The notes below the pieces were generated by a model, which saw only the letters and a list, made by a program, of their open reading frames with translations, searched no databases and was not told the DNA's origin. A program made the position numbers and the translations under genes. This document shows, piece by piece, positions 34,316 to 42,187 of a stretch of 64,000 nt of DNA. Origin of the DNA: Micromonospora lupini str. Lupac 08 (GTDB lineage: Bacteria > Actinomycetota > Actinomycetes > Mycobacteriales > Micromonosporaceae). Each line of letters begins with the position of its first letter. The first letter of the stretch is position 1. Where the stretch lies: assembly GCF_000297395.2 (NCBI RefSeq), contig NZ_HF570108.1, positions 1,885,323 through 1,949,322 of the forward strand, in the 5' to 3' direction.

Positions 34316-34345
34316 AAGATAGCGCGGTCCGCCTGCCGTCACCAA
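34316..34345 (-). promoter_or_regulatory. Candidate helD promoter
   Basis: On the minus strand, TTGGTG (34345-34340), an 18-bp spacer and TATCTT (34321-34316) give a reasonable promoter. Its transcript would have a leader of about 75 nt that includes the hairpin and crosses the opposing promoter before the TTG start of helD. Confidence 0.5.
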
Positions 34346-34426
34346 GCCGACCGGGCCGATTCGAGTCACACGACGACGAACGCCGGGCCGACCAGATGGT
34401 CGACCCGGCGCGAGAGCTTCGGAACG

Positions 34427-35572
34427 TCAGCCGCGAGCGACCTGGTAGAGCCGCTCCGGGGTGACCGCTCCGGCGAGCACCCGACCGTCGTCGGTGAGCA
34501 GCACACTGAACAGCTTGCCGGTGAGCAGCCGGCCGCTGCCCCAGTCCCCACGGACCGCCGGCAGTCCGCCGAGCAGCTTCGACAGGTCCGCGTCCGGCGT
34601 GGCGCCGGCCGGCTTGCCGGCGGCCGCCTTGCCGGGCGTCCCGTCGAGGCGCGCGACCAGGACGGTGGCCCAGCCGTCGCCGACGGTACGCACCTGCGGG
34701 TCCGCGCCCCGCTGCTCGGCCTGCGCGGGCCGGCCCGCCGAGGGCCGCTCGGCGGTCTCCTCGGTGACGGTCACGCCCGGCGGCGGGTTGAAGGCGAACT
34801 GGTCGGCGTCGGGGCGCCGGTAGTCGACCTGCGTGAAGGCCATCTCGAACGCCGGCTGGTCGCTGCCCTTGGCGAGCACCTCGAAGCGCAGCGGCACGTG
34901 CTGCTGCGCGTCGATGGCGATCCGCAGTTGGTGCACCAGCGAGTCACTGTCGCGCGGCTGGAGCACCAGCTCGTAGGCGTCCCGACCGGCGACGGTGGCC
35001 GAGCGGCCGACGCTGACCTCGGTGCTCGGGTCGATCGCGCCCAACGCCAGGTCGGCGGCCTCCTGCGGGGTGGCGGGGAGACTCGGCGTGGCCGCGTGAC
35101 CCGGCTTTCCGGCCGTGCCCGCGCCGCCGGGCTTTCCGGCCGTGCCCGCGCCGCCAAGCGTGCGGTGGCGCGCGGTGTTGCCCCGGCTCTCCCAGGTCCA
35201 CACGTCCCGGCCGTTGCGGATCACGTCCTGCTCGCCGAGGGTGTCCAGCAGCGCGACGCGCTGCCGCTCCGGACCGGAGTACCAGACCCGCAGGGTGTGC
35301 GTGCCGGTCAGCAGGGTGGTCAGGTCGTTGCCGGGAACCAGCCCGACCAGCGGCGGCAGACCGAGGTCGGCCCGCTGCACGACCGTCCCGGACAACCCCT
35401 CCAGCCGGGACGTCTGAAGATCCACCAGGAGCTGTGCGGCGGTACGCGGCGGCAGGCTCGGCTCCGCCTCGGCGGCGAACGTGCCGATCGCGGCGCCTCC
35501 GCCTATGACGGCGACGCCGGCGGCGGCCGGGACCAGCCAGCGCAGGACGGGACGGCTTCTCAGGATCGACAT
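34427..35572 (-). CDS. Exported LolA/MucB-like lipoprotein-carrier-fold protein
   Basis: A 381-residue protein with an N-terminal membrane anchor or signal peptide (LRWLVPAAAGVAVIGGGAAI) and a beta-rich LolA/DUF2092-like domain (RTAAQLLVDLQTSRLEGLSG, TLRVWYSGPERQRVALLD, DVWTWESRGNTA, AYELVLQPRDSDSLV). It has a duplicated GGAGTAGKP insert. Members sense or carry lipids or outer-layer signals. A strong site (AGGAGGTG) precedes ATG 35572. It is divergent from a response regulator/kinase pair 89 bp away, so it may be their target or an accessory sensor. Confidence 0.83.
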   Translation of the reverse strand: MSILRSRPVLRWLVPAAAGVAVIGGGAAIGTFAAEAEPSLPPRTAAQLLVDLQTSRLEGLSGTVVQRADLGLPPLVGLVPGNDLTTLLTGTHTLRVWYSGPERQRVALLDTLGEQDVIRNGRDVWTWESRGNTARHRTLGGAGTAGKPGGAGTAGKPGHAATPSLPATPQEAADLALGAIDPSTEVSVGRSATVAGRDAYELVLQPRDSDSLVHQLRIAIDAQQHVPLRFEVLAKGSDQPAFEMAFTQVDYRRPDADQFAFNPPPGVTVTEETAERPSAGRPAQAEQRGADPQVRTVGDGWATVLVARLDGTPGKAAAGKPAGATPDADLSKLLGGLPAVRGDWGSGRLLTGKLFSVLLTDDGRVLAGAVTPERLYQVARG

Positions 35573-35661
35573 GGTGGGCACCTCCTGCCCGACATCCTGC
35601 CTCCTCGGCCCTGTGAACGCGCTGAGGACGCCGGCATTGACCCGGGTGGCACCCTTGAGCC

Positions 35662-36318
35662 GTGCGGTTGTTGGTGGTGGAGGACGAGGCCCGGCTGGCG
35701 GCTGCCCTGCAACGCGGCCTGCAGGCGGAGGGGTTCGCGGTCGACGTGGCGGCGACCGGCCCCGCCGGTCTGGACGCTGCCCGGCACGGCGAGTACGACG
35801 CGATGATCCTCGACGTGATGCTTCCCGGGCTGTCCGGCTACGAGCTGGTCCGCCGGCTGCGCGCCGAGCAGCACTGGCTGCCCGTCCTGATGCTCTCGGC
35901 CAAGGACGGCGAGTACGACCAGGCCGACGGCCTGGACTGCGGCGCCGACGACTACCTGACCAAGCCCTTCTCGTACGTGGTGCTGCTGGCCCGCCTGCGG
36001 GCCCTGCTGCGCCGGGGAGCGCCGGAACGTCCCACCGTGCTGACGGTCGGTGACCTGCGGCTGGATCCGGCCCGCCGACGGGTGACCCGCGCCGACGCCG
36101 AGGTGACGTTGACCGCGCGGGAGTTCGCGTTGCTGGACTACCTGATGCGCCGGCCCGGCCAGGTGATTTCCAAGATCGAGCTGTTGGACCACGTGTGGGA
36201 CGCCAGCCTGGAGACGGCGCCCAACGCGGTCGAGGTGTACGTCGGCTACCTGCGCCGCAAGCTCGGCCGGGACCGGCTGGAGACCGTCCGGGGCGCCGGC
36301 TACCGGCTGGCGACGTGA
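35662..36318 (+). CDS. OmpR/PhoB-family response regulator
   Basis: A 218-residue two-component response regulator. The receiver has VVEDE, the phospho-acceptor Asp51 in ILDVMLPGLSG, the Ser/Thr position in LMLSAKD and the Lys in YLTKPFSYVVLL. The C-terminal winged helix reads LTAREFALLDYLMRRPGQVI and TVRGAGYRLAT. GTG at 35662 has no clear ribosome site. The stop overlaps the kinase start (GTGA), the usual arrangement for a cognate pair. Confidence 0.95.
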   Translation: MRLLVVEDEARLAAALQRGLQAEGFAVDVAATGPAGLDAARHGEYDAMILDVMLPGLSGYELVRRLRAEQHWLPVLMLSAKDGEYDQADGLDCGADDYLTKPFSYVVLLARLRALLRRGAPERPTVLTVGDLRLDPARRRVTRADAEVTLTAREFALLDYLMRRPGQVISKIELLDHVWDASLETAPNAVEVYVGYLRRKLGRDRLETVRGAGYRLAT

Positions 36319-37763
36319 CACCTGTCGACCCGGTGGGCGGTCGCCGGGTCCGCCGGCTGCCCGGGTGGGGTCTGCGGGGCCTGGGCCTGCGCGGGCGGCT
36401 CACGGCCCTCGGCGTGGTCGGTCTCACCGTCGGGCTGGCGCTCGGCGGGGCGGTGCTGCTGGGCGCGCTCGGGTTCCTGCTCCAACGCACCGTGGACACC
36501 GAGGCGTTCCGGACCGCCGACGCGGTCGCCCTGCTCGCCGCCGAGCACGCGCTGCCCGACCCGCTGCCGGTGGCCGGCGGGCAGGTCCGGGTCCAGGTGA
36601 TCGACGCGCAGGGCCGGATCCGGGCCGCCTCGATCGACGCGGACCGGCTGGTCCCGATGGTCCGCCCCGAGCGGTTGGACGCCGGTCGCCGGCAGAGTCT
36701 GGTGGCGCCGGCGGAGCGGACCGGACTCGCCGGCCCGGTCCGGGTGGTCGCCGTGCCCGCCGGCACGGCGGCCGATCCGCTCACCGTCCTTGTCGCCCGG
36801 TCGATGGCCGACGTCCGGCACGGCACGCACGTGGTACGCACCATCCTGCTGGTGGCGTTCCCGCTGCTGGTGGCAATACTGGCCGCGGTGGCGTGGCGGG
36901 TGGTCGGCGCGACGTTGCGTCCCGTGGAGGCGCTGCGCCGGGGCGCCGAGGAGATCACCGGCCGCGCAGGCGGCGACCGTCTGCCGGTGCCCGCCTCCGC
37001 CGACGAGATCCATCGGCTGGCGGTCACCCTCAACGGGATGCTGGACCGGTTGGAGTCGGCCCGGATTCGCCAGCGCGCCTTCGTCTCCGACGCGGCACAC
37101 GAGTTGCGCAGCCCGCTCACCAACATCCGCACCGAGCTGGAGGTGGCCCAGCGGCTCGCCGACCGGACGGACTGGACGGCGGTGACAGTGAACCTGCTCG
37201 CCGACACCGAGCGGTTGAGCCGGCTGGTCGACGACCTGCTGCTGCTGGCCCGCCTGGACGAGATGCCACCGGCCCGCGGGGTCGGCCCGGTCGACCTGGG
37301 CGCGCTGGTGACCGAGGTCGCCGACCGGTATCCGTCGCCGCCGGTGCTCCTCGTGCCGCCGCCGGGCCCGCTGTGGACGGCCGGGAACGCGGCCGAGCTG
37401 CGGCGGGTGCTGTCGAACCTCGTCGACAACGCGGTCCGACACGCCCGGAGCAGCGTGGTCCTCACGGCCGAGCCGCACCGGGAGGCCGCGTACCACCTGG
37501 TGACGGTGACCGACGACGGCCCGGGCATCCCGGCGGCCGACCGGCGACGGGTCTTCGACCGGTTCACCAGGTTGGACGACGGCCGGGGCCGCGACGGCGG
37601 CGGCGCCGGCCTGGGCCTCGCCATCGTGTGGGACCTGGTCCGCCGTGCCGGCGGCACCATCACCCTGACCGACGCCGACGGCCAGCCGGGGCTGCGGGTG
37701 TGTCTGCTGCTTCCGACGCTGCCGCCCGAGGACGAGCGGGGACCGGCGGTCGAGACACCATGA
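36315..37763 (+). CDS. Sensor histidine kinase
   Basis: A 482-residue membrane histidine kinase. Two transmembrane helices (about residues 35-60 and 170-195) enclose a small extracellular sensor domain; then a HAMP linker, the dimerisation/phospho-acceptor region with His262 in SDAAHELRSPLTN, and an ATPase domain with N box NLVDNAVRHA, G1 DDGPGIP and G2 GGAGLGLAIV. GTG at 36315 overlaps the regulator by 4 bp. The signal is unknown; the divergent LolA-like protein is a candidate partner. Confidence 0.95.
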   Translation: MTPVDPVGGRRVRRLPGWGLRGLGLRGRLTALGVVGLTVGLALGGAVLLGALGFLLQRTVDTEAFRTADAVALLAAEHALPDPLPVAGGQVRVQVIDAQGRIRAASIDADRLVPMVRPERLDAGRRQSLVAPAERTGLAGPVRVVAVPAGTAADPLTVLVARSMADVRHGTHVVRTILLVAFPLLVAILAAVAWRVVGATLRPVEALRRGAEEITGRAGGDRLPVPASADEIHRLAVTLNGMLDRLESARIRQRAFVSDAAHELRSPLTNIRTELEVAQRLADRTDWTAVTVNLLADTERLSRLVDDLLLLARLDEMPPARGVGPVDLGALVTEVADRYPSPPVLLVPPPGPLWTAGNAAELRRVLSNLVDNAVRHARSSVVLTAEPHREAAYHLVTVTDDGPGIPAADRRRVFDRFTRLDDGRGRDGGGAGLGLAIVWDLVRRAGGTITLTDADGQPGLRVCLLLPTLPPEDERGPAVETP

Positions 37764-37788
37764 CCACGGTCGCCGGCCGGCCGGGAGG

Positions 37789-39438
37789 TCAGCGGCGGCG
37801 GGTGCAGACCTGGTCGGCGCTCGCGACGGTGTCGGTCGACCAGACGACGGCCACGGTGAAGCAGTAGTCGTTGGCGCGGTTCAGCGCGTAGACGATGTAG
37901 GTGTCGGTGCCGGCGGGCAGCGTGGCGATGGCCGTCTTCTCCTGCCCGGCCCGGCCGGCCGACACGACCACCGGCCCCTCGCCGCCGGCCGGGTACGTCC
38001 AGCTCAGGGCGATGTTGTCCCGGTTGTCGCGCAGGTTCACCGTGCCCGGCGGGGTGCCGGGCGCGGCTGCCGGCGCCGTCGTGCCGGCGGCCGCGGTGCC
38101 GGTGGGGGCCGGCGCGCCCGTGCCGGTCGGGCCGGCGCTGGGGGAGCCGTTACCCGGCCCGGGTAACGGGTCGTCCCCGTCACCGACCCGCGCCACCCCG
38201 GCGATCACCGCCGCCGTGCCCAGCAGCACCACGACGACGCCGGCCACCAGCACGGGCACCAGCTTGTTGCGCGGCGGCATCTTCGCCCGGTGCACGGGCA
38301 CCGGCAGAAGCCGGGACGGCGTGTACGGCTCCAGCGGCGCGTACGGCTGGGCCGGTGGCTCCGGCTGGCTCGACGTGCCGGGGCGGTGCAGCCGGTAGAC
38401 GCCGGACGCCTCCTCGGTGCCGCCGGTGAACCCGGCCACCGATGGGGGCACCGGCGGGGCGGTGGCGTGCGGGGCCGGGTCGTCGTAGGTCGGGTCCGGC
38501 GGCCAGCGGAAGTCCGGCGACCCGTCCGGCTCGTCGGCCGGGAGCCGAGGGTTCGGCACCGAGCCGACCCCGTGCGCGGCCCATGACTCGTCGTCGCGGT
38601 CGGCCGGAGCGGTCACCTCCTCCTCGACCTCGCGCGGCGGGGGCGCGGGTGGGTAGTAGGCGGACTCGACCGGCCGGTCGGTGTGCGGCGCGGTACGCGC
38701 GGCCGGCACCACCGGGACGTCCCGGTCGGCGGGCGCGTCGTCGACGCAGACGTGGTCGGGGTTGGCCGCCGCCCGGGCCAGAGCCGCCACCTGCGACGCC
38801 AGTGGATCGTCGGCGGCCAGGTGCTGCCGGCACAGCTCGCGGGCCAGCGCCAGGTTGTCGTGCGCCTCGGCGAACTGCCCACAGTCGCGTTGCATGGCGC
38901 CGAGCCGGGCCAGCATCTTGATGCCGCTGGGGTGACCGTCGCCGTACACCTCGCGGTGCAGCTCCCAGGCGTCCTGGAGGCGGTCGCGGGCCACCGTGCA
39001 CTGGCCGCGGGCGTACTCGACGGTGGCCAGGTCGGCGTGCGCGGCCAGCACCCGTAGCGACTCGGGCCCGTCCTGCGCGGTCAGCTCGATGATGACTTCC
39101 TGGTACAGCCGGGCGGCCCGGGAGTGGCTGCCCACCCGGTGCAGCACGGCGGCCAGGGTGGCCGCGGCGGCCACCGTGCGGGGGTCGGAGCGGCCGTGCA
39201 ACCGGGTGGTGGCCGCGTACGCAAAGGCAGCCCAACCCCGGGCGGAGTGCGGCTCGCCGAGGGCGACGAGCACCCGCGCCTGGAGGCTGGCCGCCTCGGC
39301 CAACTCGGGCGTGGCGTTGGCCGGGCTGGGGTCGGCGTCGGTGAGCGCGTCGGAGAGCAGCCGTTGCGCGCCGGCCACGTCGCCAGTGGACACGAGGTGG
39401 TGCGCCTGGTCAGTCAACTCGTCGAAGCCGGAGGACAC
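37789..39438 (-). CDS. TPR protein with single membrane helix and extracytoplasmic tail
   Basis: A 549-residue protein. Residues 1-215 are TPR-like helical repeats (AGAQRLLSDALTDADP, HSRAARLYQEVIIELTAQ, CTVARDRLQDAWELHREVYG, FAEAHDNLALARELCRQHL). A long Pro-rich disordered stretch follows, then a membrane helix (LVPVLVAGVVVVLLGTAAVI, about 385-405), a Gly/Ala/Pro/Thr linker and a C-terminal fibronectin-III-like domain (NIALSWTYPAGGEGPVVV, ANDYCFTVAVVWS). So the TPR part is cytoplasmic and the beta domain outside. GTG 39438 may be leaderless. Function unknown. Confidence 0.85.
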   Translation of the reverse strand: MSSGFDELTDQAHHLVSTGDVAGAQRLLSDALTDADPSPANATPELAEAASLQARVLVALGEPHSARGWAAFAYAATTRLHGRSDPRTVAAAATLAAVLHRVGSHSRAARLYQEVIIELTAQDGPESLRVLAAHADLATVEYARGQCTVARDRLQDAWELHREVYGDGHPSGIKMLARLGAMQRDCGQFAEAHDNLALARELCRQHLAADDPLASQVAALARAAANPDHVCVDDAPADRDVPVVPAARTAPHTDRPVESAYYPPAPPPREVEEEVTAPADRDDESWAAHGVGSVPNPRLPADEPDGSPDFRWPPDPTYDDPAPHATAPPVPPSVAGFTGGTEEASGVYRLHRPGTSSQPEPPAQPYAPLEPYTPSRLLPVPVHRAKMPPRNKLVPVLVAGVVVVLLGTAAVIAGVARVGDGDDPLPGPGNGSPSAGPTGTGAPAPTGTAAAGTTAPAAAPGTPPGTVNLRDNRDNIALSWTYPAGGEGPVVVSAGRAGQEKTAIATLPAGTDTYIVYALNRANDYCFTVAVVWSTDTVASADQVCTRRR

Positions 39439-39495
39439 GCCCCATCGTGCTCATCCGACGACGGTAAGTACAAGACCCGCGCCGGTGCCGATCGG

Positions 39496-39948
39496 TCAGG
39501 ATCTGGTCAGGTGCTCGGCCAACGTCTCGCTGATTCGGCGCAACTGGTCGACCTGGGCCGGGCTCAACGCGTCGAACAGGTGTCGGCGTACCCCCTCGAC
39601 GTGGCCGGGGGCCGCGGCCGCGAGGGTGGCGAAACCCTCGTCGGTGAGCACCGCGATCTGCCCGCGCCGGTCGGTGGGGCAGTCCTCGCGGCGCACCCAG
39701 CCGGCCGCCTCGAGGCGGGCCACCGCGTGCGAGAGCCGGCTGCGCGACGATCCGGCCGCCTCGGCCAGGTCGCTCATCCGTAGTTGCCGACCCGGCGTCT
39801 CGGAGAGCCGGACCAGGATCTCGTAGTAGGCGTGCGGCATGCCGGCGTCTCGTTGCAGCTCGCGGTCGAGCGTGTCCATCAGCGCGCGGGAGGCGGCGAG
39901 GTACGCCCGCCAGGTGCGCTGCTCGTCGGGGTCCAACCAGCGGGTCAT
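39496..39948 (-). CDS. MarR-family transcription regulator
   Basis: A 150-residue winged-helix regulator with MarR features: YYEILVRLSETPGRQLRMSD, LAEAAGSSRSRLSHAVARLE and the wing EDCPTDRRGQIAVLTDEG. I place the start at ATG 39948 (MTRWLDPDEQ), 7 bp after a -10 TATGAT, giving a leaderless mRNA; ATGs at 39957 and 39960 fall in or next to that -10. Divergent from a VOC-family gene with a perfect palindrome between them, so it very likely regulates both. Confidence 0.93.
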   Translation of the reverse strand: MTRWLDPDEQRTWRAYLAASRALMDTLDRELQRDAGMPHAYYEILVRLSETPGRQLRMSDLAEAAGSSRSRLSHAVARLEAAGWVRREDCPTDRRGQIAVLTDEGFATLAAAAPGHVEGVRRHLFDALSPAQVDQLRRISETLAEHLTRS

Positions 39949-39955
39949 GGCGACC

Positions 39956-40000
39956 ATCATACCCACGATGGTTGAACGCTCAACCAAATGACGCTAGCCT
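39956..40000. promoter_or_regulatory. Shared MarR operator with two divergent leaderless promoters
   Basis: A perfect palindrome TGGTTGA-ACGC-TCAACCA lies at 39969-39986. Rightward, its left arm gives -35 TTGAAC (39972-39977), then 17 bp and -10 TAGCCT (39995-40000), with the VOC ATG 6 bp on. Leftward, TTGAGC within the palindrome and -10 TATGAT (39961-39956) lie 16 bp apart, with the MarR ATG 7 bp on. One bound dimer would cover both -35 elements. Confidence 0.82.
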
Positions 40001-40006
40001 GGGGTC

Positions 40007-40528
40007 ATGGGTATCCACCGGCTCAACCACGCGGTCCTCTACGTCAGTGACCTCGCCCGCAGCGTCGCCTTCTACCGCGACGTGCTGGGCTTCCGCCCGG
40101 TGGCGATGACCCCGGACGGTTTCCGGGGCGCCACCTTCCTCCAGGCCCCCGACTCGACAAACGACCACGACCTCGGCCTGTTCGAGATCGGCGCCGCCGC
40201 TGGGCGGTCCACCGCCGGCCGGGCCACCGTCGGGCTCTACCACCTGGCGTGGGAGGTCGACACCCTCGACGAGCTGGCCGTCACCGCCGAGCGGCTCGCC
40301 GCCGCCGGGGCGCTGGTCGGCACGTCCGACCACGGCACCACCAAGAGCCTCTACGGCCAGGACCCGGACGGTCTGGAGTTCGAGGTGGTCTGGCTGGTCC
40401 CGGCCGACCGGCTCGACGACACCGCGCTGGCGGCCCGCAAGCGCATCGGCCGGCTCGACCTGGCCGCCGAGCGACAGCGTTACGGCGGGCAGACCCGCGG
40501 TGGCGTGGGGATCTCCGTGCCGGCCTGA
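40007..40528 (+). CDS. VOC-family (glyoxalase/dioxygenase-like) protein
   Basis: A 173-residue vicinal-oxygen-chelate protein with two beta-alpha-beta-beta-beta units: HRLNHAVLYVSDLARSVAFY and GLYHLAWEVDTLDELAVTAE, ending YGQDPDGLEFEVVW. Metal ligands His8, His79 and a C-terminal Glu are plausibly present. It resembles catechol-2,3-dioxygenase-like proteins. ATG at 40007 lies at the predicted start of transcription. The divergent MarR protein is its probable repressor, suggesting a role in aromatic or electrophile detoxification. Confidence 0.92.
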   Translation: MGIHRLNHAVLYVSDLARSVAFYRDVLGFRPVAMTPDGFRGATFLQAPDSTNDHDLGLFEIGAAAGRSTAGRATVGLYHLAWEVDTLDELAVTAERLAAAGALVGTSDHGTTKSLYGQDPDGLEFEVVWLVPADRLDDTALAARKRIGRLDLAAERQRYGGQTRGGVGISVPA

Positions 40529-40553
40529 GTCGGCCATAGGGTAGAACGGACCG

Positions 40554-41465
40554 ATGCCTACCAACCGGACCACCGACTTCCTTCGTGAGCTGCTGGTCCG
40601 CCAGGTGGCGACCTGGCTGCCCGCCGCCCTGCACCGCTCCCGGCGGGCAACCGTCGCGCTGGCCTGGGCCGGCGCCGACGACGGCGGCGCCGAAGCGGCG
40701 CTGCGGGTGGTCGCCGACCACGCCGCCCAGGTGCGCGGTCGACAGGTGACGGTGCTGGTGCTCGCCGACGGCGCCGCCGACCTGCCGGCCCGGCTCGGGC
40801 CGATCGAGGCGGAGTTGCCGGCCGAGGTGACGGTGCACCTGCTGCCCGGCGGGCCGGACCGGCTGCCGGTCGCGGTGAAGGCGGGCGGCGCGGCCGGCTC
40901 GCCGCTGTTCTGCTTCCTGGACCTGCCCGGGGAGGTGCCCCCGCACCTGCTCGACGCCGCTGCCAACGGCCGCGCCGGCGAGGTGCTGCTCCACGCCGGC
41001 GGTCCCACCCGCGCGGCCCTCACCGCCGCCGGGTTCCCGCTGGTCGCCGAGGTGACGCCGGTACTACCGGCCGACGCGACAGGTGACGCGGCCGGCGCGG
41101 CGGCCGGCGTGGTCGCGTTCGGCAGCCGCTCGGACCGGAGCCTGGAGGCGGTCCGCGACGCGCTCTGGGCGGTCGGCGCGGAACTCGGCGTGCGTTACCG
41201 CGACCCCGCCGACCCGGCGGCCCCGCCGGTGGACGTGGCGGGGGAGCCGGCCTTGGAACCGCTGGCCCGCCAGTTGCTCGCCGAGCTGCGCCGGGGCGGG
41301 CCACGGCCGGTCACCGAGCTACGCCGGCACACCCTCACCGCGACCGTCTACCGTGCCGCGGACGCCAACCGGGCGCTCACCGATCTGGTGGACGCGGGCG
41401 ACGTGCGCCGCGAGCGCGACACGGGCCGACTCGCGGGCGACGAACTCATCACCCCCACCCGCTGA
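40554..41465 (+). CDS. Conserved hypothetical protein with C-terminal winged-helix-like part
   Basis: A 303-residue protein I cannot name. The N-terminal 200 residues look like an alpha/beta fold (ATVALAWAGADDGGAEAALR, RQVTVLVLADGAADLPAR, PLFCFLDLPGEVPPHLLDAA); the last 80 (LLAELRRGGPRPVTELRRHT, ANRALTDLVDAGDVRRERD) resemble a small helix-turn-helix. ATG at 40554 lies 6 bp after a -10-like TAGAAC, again a possible leaderless start. It follows the VOC gene by 25 bp. Confidence 0.8.
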   Translation: MPTNRTTDFLRELLVRQVATWLPAALHRSRRATVALAWAGADDGGAEAALRVVADHAAQVRGRQVTVLVLADGAADLPARLGPIEAELPAEVTVHLLPGGPDRLPVAVKAGGAAGSPLFCFLDLPGEVPPHLLDAAANGRAGEVLLHAGGPTRAALTAAGFPLVAEVTPVLPADATGDAAGAAAGVVAFGSRSDRSLEAVRDALWAVGAELGVRYRDPADPAAPPVDVAGEPALEPLARQLLAELRRGGPRPVTELRRHTLTATVYRAADANRALTDLVDAGDVRRERDTGRLAGDELITPTR

Positions 41466-41497
41466 GCCGCCGGCCCCGGCCCGCGTGGTGCAGACGC

Positions 41498-41534
41498 CGA
41501 GCGGGGTGCCGGTGAATCACCGGCACCCCGCTCG
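41498..41534. terminator. Bidirectional hairpin between convergent genes
   Basis: An 18-nt arm (CGAGCGGGGTGCCGGTGA) and its exact complement (41517-41534) around one base, between genes ending at 41465 and 41547. Confidence 0.88.
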
Positions 41535-41546
41535 ACCCCCGGGACG

Positions 41547-41726
41547 CTACGACCGGGACTTGTCCTGCTTCCAGGACAGCGGACCCGGCAGGTCGACGCG
41601 GTGCGCCCGGGCCTTCGAGTTCCAGGACCAGCGCCCGATCTTGATGCTCCACGAGGAGAAGCCGTTCTCGGTGAAGTTCAGGATCAGCGGACCGATCTTC
41701 TTGCGCTTGCGAAACATGAGGCCCAT
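41547..41726 (-). CDS. DUF4236 small protein
   Basis: A 59-residue basic, aromatic protein of the DUF4236 type (MGLMFRKRKKIGPLILNFTE, FSSWSIKIGRWSWNS), widely conserved in actinomycetes but of unknown role. GAGGGGAG lies upstream of ATG 41726. It stands alone between a hypothetical gene and the organosulfur operon, which runs the other way. Confidence 0.85.
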   Translation of the reverse strand: MGLMFRKRKKIGPLILNFTENGFSSWSIKIGRWSWNSKARAHRVDLPGPLSWKQDKSRS

Positions 41727-41846
41727 CGGAGGACTCCCCTCGTCACCGTTCCCTGCCGTGTCGAGATCGAACATTCCCGAACGGGCGAATTCCGAAACCC
41801 TCTCCCGGTCCCGGTTGGACGGTGCCGCCGCCCGCCCCGGCAATCT

Positions 41847-41861
41847 CTATCCACCAGATAG
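41847..41861. promoter_or_regulatory. Candidate Rrf2-type operator CTATC-5-GATAG
   Basis: A perfect inverted repeat CTATC-CACCA-GATAG stands in an AT-richer patch 115 bp upstream of the sulfur leader peptide. Its form is compatible with sites of Rrf2-family regulators, one of which closes this gene cluster. Single occurrence only, so weak. Confidence 0.35.
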
Positions 41862-41975
41862 GTGTTGCGCGGCGGTAAACGCTGCTCGGGGCGCTTCGTA
41901 ACATCGTCAGCGATGAAAGTCTCACCTTCTGGAAGACCGTTGACCGGCCGATCCCACCGGCGGCAGCATGAGGTC

Positions 41976-42053
41976 ATGTCGCAGCGGGATGAGCTCCTCC
42001 TCATCGCTTGCGTGCACGTCGACCTGGTCCGGCACGCGAGCGCGCTCTGTTGA
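41976..42053 (+). CDS. Sulfur-operon leader peptide ending in Cys
   Basis: A 25-residue peptide, MSQRDELLLIACVHVDLV and then RHASALC followed directly by a stop. The VDLxRxxSxLC ending is the pattern of actinomycete leader peptides found ahead of sulfur assimilation genes, where ribosome stalling at Cys codons when cysteine is scarce is thought to set downstream expression. A -35-like TTGACC (41940-41945) and weak -10 CAGCAT (41964-41969), 18 bp apart, put the transcription start on the ATG, so it would be leaderless. It precedes the ABC importer operon by 134 bp. Confidence 0.82.
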   Translation: MSQRDELLLIACVHVDLVRHASALC

Positions 42054-42187
42054 GCTGACCGGGTTCGCTCCGGCTCGGCTCCGTCGCCGCACTCTCACCG
42101 CTCGCCCGCTCACCGCGGAGCGGCGTGCCTCCGCGCCCCCACCCGGGCGCCCTGCGCTCCCATCGTGGACAGATCAGGAGACTCCCC
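42054..42187 (+). promoter_or_regulatory. Putative attenuator between leader peptide and importer gene
   Basis: This 134-bp leader holds a hairpin CCGCTC-6-GAGCGG at 42107-42124 and a second weak stem around CGCCC...GGGCG (about 42140-42155), then the ribosome site CAGGAG ahead of ATG 42188. Alternative folding governed by ribosome position on the leader peptide is inferred, not shown. Confidence 0.45.

Noticed and set aside
35573..37663. Extension of the LolA-like frame by about 700 codons upstream
   Set aside because: It runs antisense to the response regulator and kinase and is Arg/Ser-rich; the ATG at 35572 has a strong ribosome site and signal peptide.
41862..42053. A 63-residue protein reading into the sulfur leader peptide
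   Set aside because: The first 38 codons lie upstream of the predicted transcription start and look non-coding; only the 25-codon leader matches a known pattern.
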